Shown: positions 60,298 to 64,000 of the stretch, piece after piece
How the letters are laid out: the number at the start of each line of letters is the position of its first letter
Position numbering within the stretch: the stretch's first letter is position 1
Origin: Halopolyspora algeriensis
GTDB lineage: Bacteria > Actinomycetota > Actinomycetes > Mycobacteriales > Pseudonocardiaceae
Direction: 5' to 3'
Length of the DNA: 64,000 nt
Assembly: GCF_003337235.1 (NCBI RefSeq)
Contig: NZ_QPJC01000003.1
Location: 161,724 to 225,723, forward strand
Made by a program: the position numbers and the translations under genes
The notes under the pieces: model-generated
The model's input: only the letters and a program-made list of their open reading frames with translations
Told to the model about the DNA's origin: nothing
Database searches by the model: none

Positions 60298-62247
60298 CTA
60301 CTCGTCGTCCTTGCCCGGAGTGGTCTTGGCGACCTGCATGAGGAACTCGATGTTCGTCCGCGTCTTGCGCAGCCGATCCTGCACGAGTTCCAGAGCCTGC
60401 TGGCTGTCCAGCGCGGCGAGCACCCGGCGCAACTTGTGGTTGACCGACAGCTCGTCCTGGGACAGCAGGATCTCGTCCTTGCGGGTGCTGGAGGCATCCA
60501 CGTCCACCGCGGGGAACAGGCGCTTGTCGGCGAGCTTGCGGTCGAGCTTGAGCTCGGCGTTGCCGGTGCCCTTGAACTCCTCGAAAATCACGGTGTCCAT
60601 CGTGGACCCGGTCTCCACCAGCGCGGTGGCGAAGATCGTCAGCGAACCGCCGTTCTCGATATTGCGGGCCGCACCGAGGAAACGCTTCGGCGGGTACAGC
60701 GCCGTGGAGTCGACACCACCGGACAGGATCCGGCCGGACGCCGGGGCCGACAGGTTGTAGGCCCGGCCCAGACGCGTGATCGAGTCCAGCAGCACGACCA
60801 CGTCGTGTCCCATCTCCACCAGACGCTTGGCTCGTTCGATGGACAGCTCCGCGACCGTGGTGTGGTCCGACGGCGGGCGGTCGAAGGTGGAGGCGATGAC
60901 CTCGCCCTTGACCGAGCGCTGCATGTCGGTGACCTCTTCGGGTCGCTCATCGGCGAGCACGACCATCAGATGGCACTCGGGATTGTTGGTCGTGATGGAG
61001 TTGGCGATCGCCTGCAGCACCATCGTCTTGCCCGCCTTCGGCGGCGAGACGATCAGCGCGCGCTGCCCCTTGCCGACCGGCATCACCAGGTCGATGATCC
61101 GGCTGGTCATGTTCTGCGGTTCCGTCTCCAGCCGCAGCCGCTCGTTCGGGTACAGCGGGGTCAGCTTCTGGAACTCGTGGCGCTTCTTCGCGGCCTCCGG
61201 CTCCAGTCCGTTGATCCCGTCGACACGCACCAGCGGGTTGAACTTCTGGCGCTGCTGCTCACCCTCGCGCGGCTGCCGGATGACGCCCTGGATCGCATCA
61301 CCACGGCGCAGGCCGTACTTGCGGACCAGGGACAGCGAGACGTAGACGTCGTTCGGGCCCGCGAGGTAGCCGGAGGTACGCACGAAGGCGTAGTTCTCCA
61401 GGACGTCGAGAATCCCGGCCACCGGAAGGAGAACGTCGTCCTCCCGGACCTCCGGCTCGCCGCCGCCTTCACCACGTCCGCGGTTGCGACGACGGTCCCG
61501 GAACCGGCGCCCACGGCGCCCACCCCGGTCGTCATCGGAGTCCTGCCCGCGGTTGTCCTGCCCGCGACCGTCCTGTCCACGGCCGTCCTGCTGGCGGTTG
61601 TCCTGGCGGTCGTTGCGGTCGTCGGCCTGATCCTGACCCCCACCGCCGGAACGACCCGAGGAACGCCGGCGGCGGTTGTTGCCGCGACGGTTGTCGTCAC
61701 CGGAACCGTCGCCGCCCTGCCTGCGAGAACCTCCTCCCCGGCTCGGTGCGGCGCCGTTGGTCGACGTGGTACCTGCGCCCTCGCCGCCCTGCGACTCCGT
61801 CCCGCGCGACTTCTGCCCGGTTTTCGCGGCAGCGGGAGCCTCCCGATCGGTGTTCGCGGCGGGAGCTTCCTGGTCGGTGCTCGCAGCAGGCTCTTCTCGA
61901 GTCGTGGCCGCAGCGGGAGCCTCCTCGGCGGTGTTCGCGGCTGCCCGGGCACGGTTGCCCCGCTGAGCAGGCTGCTTCTTGCCCGCGCTCGAGGCTTCGG
62001 CCCCACCCTGCTTTTCCTTGATGGCAGCGATCAGGTCGCCCTTGCGCAGGCCACTGGTCTCGATGCCCAATTCCCCAGCGAGTTGGCGCAGCTCGGCAAG
62101 CACCATGCCGGACAGACCACCGCGTCGCCGTGGAGTGCCGTTGCTCGCAGCCTCGGAGGTCCCTGCACTCGACGACTCGGATCCCTGCTGGCCAGCCGAA
62201 GAGACGCCGTTGGCGGTCTCGCTGCTCAACAGATCTGTGTTGCTCAC
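60298..62247 (-). CDS. rho: Transcription termination factor Rho with long Arg/Gly-rich insert
   Basis: 649-residue hexameric RNA helicase. N-terminal SAP-like helices (VLAELRQLAGELGIET, LRKGDLIAAIKEKQ), then about 200 residues rich in Arg, Gly, Gln, Asp and Asn (for example GGRRGRRFRDRRRNRGRGEG), typical of actinobacterial Rho. The cold-shock RNA-binding domain starts near 285 (GILDVLENYAFVRTSGYL), and the RecA core has SPPKAGKTMVLQAIAN (P-loop), VVVLLDSITRLGRAYN (Walker B) and the Q-loop LSGGVDSTALYPPKRF region. The insert binds RNA and widens substrate use. Stop at 60298, 24 bp from a hairpin. Confidence 0.96.
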   Translation of the reverse strand: MSNTDLLSSETANGVSSAGQQGSESSSAGTSEAASNGTPRRRGGLSGMVLAELRQLAGELGIETSGLRKGDLIAAIKEKQGGAEASSAGKKQPAQRGNRARAAANTAEEAPAAATTREEPAASTDQEAPAANTDREAPAAAKTGQKSRGTESQGGEGAGTTSTNGAAPSRGGGSRRQGGDGSGDDNRRGNNRRRRSSGRSGGGGQDQADDRNDRQDNRQQDGRGQDGRGQDNRGQDSDDDRGGRRGRRFRDRRRNRGRGEGGGEPEVREDDVLLPVAGILDVLENYAFVRTSGYLAGPNDVYVSLSLVRKYGLRRGDAIQGVIRQPREGEQQRQKFNPLVRVDGINGLEPEAAKKRHEFQKLTPLYPNERLRLETEPQNMTSRIIDLVMPVGKGQRALIVSPPKAGKTMVLQAIANSITTNNPECHLMVVLADERPEEVTDMQRSVKGEVIASTFDRPPSDHTTVAELSIERAKRLVEMGHDVVVLLDSITRLGRAYNLSAPASGRILSGGVDSTALYPPKRFLGAARNIENGGSLTIFATALVETGSTMDTVIFEEFKGTGNAELKLDRKLADKRLFPAVDVDASSTRKDEILLSQDELSVNHKLRRVLAALDSQQALELVQDRLRKTRTNIEFLMQVAKTTPGKDDE

Positions 62248-63257
62248 GAATGTCCTTCCTGACCGGATCCGCGCCTCCCACGCGGCCCAGCGGATTTTCC
62301 GCCCGCAACCACGGCGAGCGGCCTTGTAGTGCTACCAGCCCCGGTGTCGAAGGAAACTCGACGAGGGCTCACGACACGATCGGTATCCGGGCCGACTCAC
62401 GAAACCAGCGGCACCGGCGGGCGGAGACACCCGGGTCACGTGCACATGTTGCTGCCACCTCACACCGGGAATCACCATCTCAACAGCCCTTGCCGTACTG
62501 GAGTCGAGTCCGGTTGTCGCACGTCTGCGGCAGTTCCGGAGCCCTCGAGTACCTCACTTGCGAGCCATCGATCATCTCCATGGTGCCGTGCGGGGACACA
62601 ACCGCGGAAACACCGGAACTTCCGGCTCGACACCGGCCACGATTCGACGATCGACTGCGTCGAAGCGAGCCCCATTGAGTTGCCAACTCCTACCTCGGCC
62701 ACCGCGATCAAGTACCCGCCAATCCTGATCTTCACCCGTACGGGGGTGGAGTCAATTCACAGCGAGGGATGCACCCCGGGAATGGATGTCCCGGGTACGG
62801 CACCGGCGCCCGTGCGCGCGGTGACTGATTGACCTTGAGGGTAAATGCCGTCCACCGATACGTACAAGCCGTACCGGCGAGCCGTCATCTTGCGATGCGG
62901 CGTTGGCCCCGACCGCGCCGCAGCCGGGGTCTTCCCGCGGCGCTCCCCGGAGTCAACCGCAACGGGCTTACTCGGGTTTCCGTCGAGCCGTTTATCGTCA
63001 CCCCGCAACGCTGGGAAGACGCCTGCCGAAGCAGGAGAACGGTTTCACATCGACCGGCTTGATTTTCACCGGAACGACCAGAACCCTCTACCCGGATTCT
63101 AGCACGCAGCACATCGATTCATGCTCCGCCTCGGCGGAGAACTCTCGGTGGTACTGCTCGGCGAGCACCCCGGAAAGGCCGCCGCCGAATCCGACACTCC
63201 CTTTGTACCACTGCGAACACCCTGCGCGACCGCCGGGTACCCCCTGCCACGCACTCT
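62248..63257. other. 1-kb spacer between thrB and rho; no gene recognised
   Basis: About 1,010 bases between the end of thrB and the rho start, both on the minus strand. Open frames on either strand show neither similarity to families I know nor a ribosome site. A long leader for rho is plausible because rho genes are often autoregulated through long 5' UTRs. GC content is a little lower than in the flanks (for example 62690-63120). I see no tRNA, repeat or strong stem in it. Confidence 0.45.
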
Positions 63258-64000
63258 TCACGACAGGTGATCGACCCGCACACCGGCCCGATCCACCGGC
63301 AGCCGGAGCACGTCGAAACCCGCCGTATCGACACCGGCGGGGAGTTCCCCGCCCGGCGGGAACGCGAGCACGGTCGGTCCCGCACCGGACACCGCGGCCG
63401 CGACACCCGCGGCACGCAGACACCGCACCAGCGCGATGGTCTCCGGCCACGCCGGTTCCCGGTAATCCTGGTGCAACCGATCACCGGTCGCGTCGACGAG
63501 CAAATCGGGATCACCGGTCAGCGCATGCACCGCCAGGGCGGCGCGGCTCGCGGCGAACGCCGCGTCGGCATGCGGCACGTTCTGCGGGAGCAGGCCCCTG
63601 GTCGTGTGCGTGGCCGACTCCGCCGCCGGGACGAGCGCGACCGGACGCAAGTCCGCATGCGGCTCCAGCCTGGTGGCGCGGAAGCTGTCCCCCTCGCTCC
63701 AGGCGATGACGAGACCGCCGTACAGACTCGCCGCCGCATTGTCGCCGTGACCCTCGCACGAAGCCGCCATCTGCAAGACATCGGCGGCGCACTCGGGAGA
63801 GGCCACCGTGCGCCCGGCCAGCGTGTATCCGGCCGTGATCCCCGCGACGATCGCGGCGGCCGAGGATCCCAGTCCCCGCGAGTGCGGAATCGTGTTGTGA
63901 CAGCGGACCCGCAGCGCGGGCGCGGTGGCACCCAGCCCGGCCAGCACCCGCTGGAGCATCCGCACCACCAGGTGGTTCTCGTCGGCGGGGACCGCACCGG
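63258..64000 (-). CDS. thrB: Homoserine kinase, N-terminus outside window
   Basis: GHMP-kinase that phosphorylates homoserine on the way to threonine. The frame is still open at the window end, so the N-terminal part lies beyond 64000. Visible: the ATP-binding loop HSRGLGSSAAAIVAGITAGY, GHGDNAAASLYGGLVIAWS, and the C-terminal VSGAGPTVLAFPPGG. Its substrate, homoserine, is shared with MetX at 20.7 kb. Downstream in the strand is the long rho leader. Confidence 0.94.
   Translation of the reverse strand, partial: GAVPADENHLVVRMLQRVLAGLGATAPALRVRCHNTIPHSRGLGSSAAAIVAGITAGYTLAGRTVASPECAADVLQMAASCEGHGDNAAASLYGGLVIAWSEGDSFRATRLEPHADLRPVALVPAAESATHTTRGLLPQNVPHADAAFAASRAALAVHALTGDPDLLVDATGDRLHQDYREPAWPETIALVRCLRAAGVAAAVSGAGPTVLAFPPGGELPAGVDTAGFDVLRLPVDRAGVRVDHLS

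Noticed and set aside
62329-62832. 167-codon plus-strand frame in the rho-thrB spacer
   Set aside because: No ribosome site, no family similarity, Arg/Thr/Ser/Pro-rich, and overlapping frames of similar length exist on both strands.

Overview
High-GC actinobacterial chromosome, most likely a mycelial member of the Pseudonocardiales (inference). The pointers are a DUF3558-type lipoprotein, NucS instead of MutS/MutL, F420-dependent enzymes, DUF2550 beside atpC, a MurA with Asp at the catalytic Cys position, and a DivIVA/Scy-like polarity coiled coil. The backbone order (thiolase, mce, Scy-like gene, nucS, murA, pduO, DUF2550, atpCDGAHFEB, atpI, wecA, sua5, prmC, prfA, rpmE, rho, thrB) matches, as I recall it, one conserved chromosomal block of Mycobacterium tuberculosis (about Rv1296-Rv1323) and Streptomyces. 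The sequence therefore looks like core chromosome with short insertions.

Layout. 1-2.3 kb: 3' end of dinB, a membrane protein and a vapBC pair. 2.3-5.8 kb: thiolase, methylmalonyl-CoA epimerase and the Scy/FilP-like coiled coil. 5.8-15.3 kb, all minus strand: two alpha/beta hydrolases, a Cys/His-rich protein, a lipoprotein, a PTS-linked dihydroxyacetone kinase operon (dhaKLM), an aldehyde dehydrogenase and a sodium:solute symporter with a small membrane partner. 15.6-24.3 kb: a decayed MazEF-like pair, nucS, amino-acid permease, NUDIX hydrolase, the methionine genes metY-metX behind a leader, and a monooxygenase/TetR divergent pair with two identical palindromic operators. 24.6-33.7 kb: F420-type and small accessory genes, an orphan antitoxin, then a cobalamin riboswitch driving a three-gene ABC importer, DUF5701, LysE and Rieske genes. 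33.8-47.4 kb: murA, pduO-type adenosyltransferase, two GNATs, the complete F1Fo ATP synthase operon, wecA and sua5. 47.6-49.5 kb: two plus-strand genes that split sua5 from prmC. 49.6-52 kb: prmC, prfA, rpmE. 52.1-60.3 kb: an accessory island. 60.3-64 kb: rho, a gene-poor 1 kb stretch, and thrB cut by the window end.

The most interesting region is the 8 kb island between rpmE and rho. It holds a sensor kinase/response regulator pair, an operon for a SipW-type Ser-His signal peptidase, a Pro/Ser-rich membrane protein and a class-E-sortase-type (LAITG) surface protein. Divergent from these are four tandem secreted proteins with TasA/camelysin-like (SipW-cognate) signal peptides. Each of the four is preceded by the same ~75 bp upstream block at a near-constant distance, and the array is punctuated by strong hairpin terminators. 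It looks like a self-contained surface-fibre or surface-layer export system.

Metabolic links: the B12-controlled importer, the PduO adenosyltransferase and methylmalonyl-CoA epimerase connect corrinoid uptake and activation with propionyl-CoA metabolism, and MetX/MetY supply the homocysteine used by methionine synthases. Three toxin-antitoxin remnants or systems and three families of short dispersed repeats are further signs of accessory DNA inside the conserved block.
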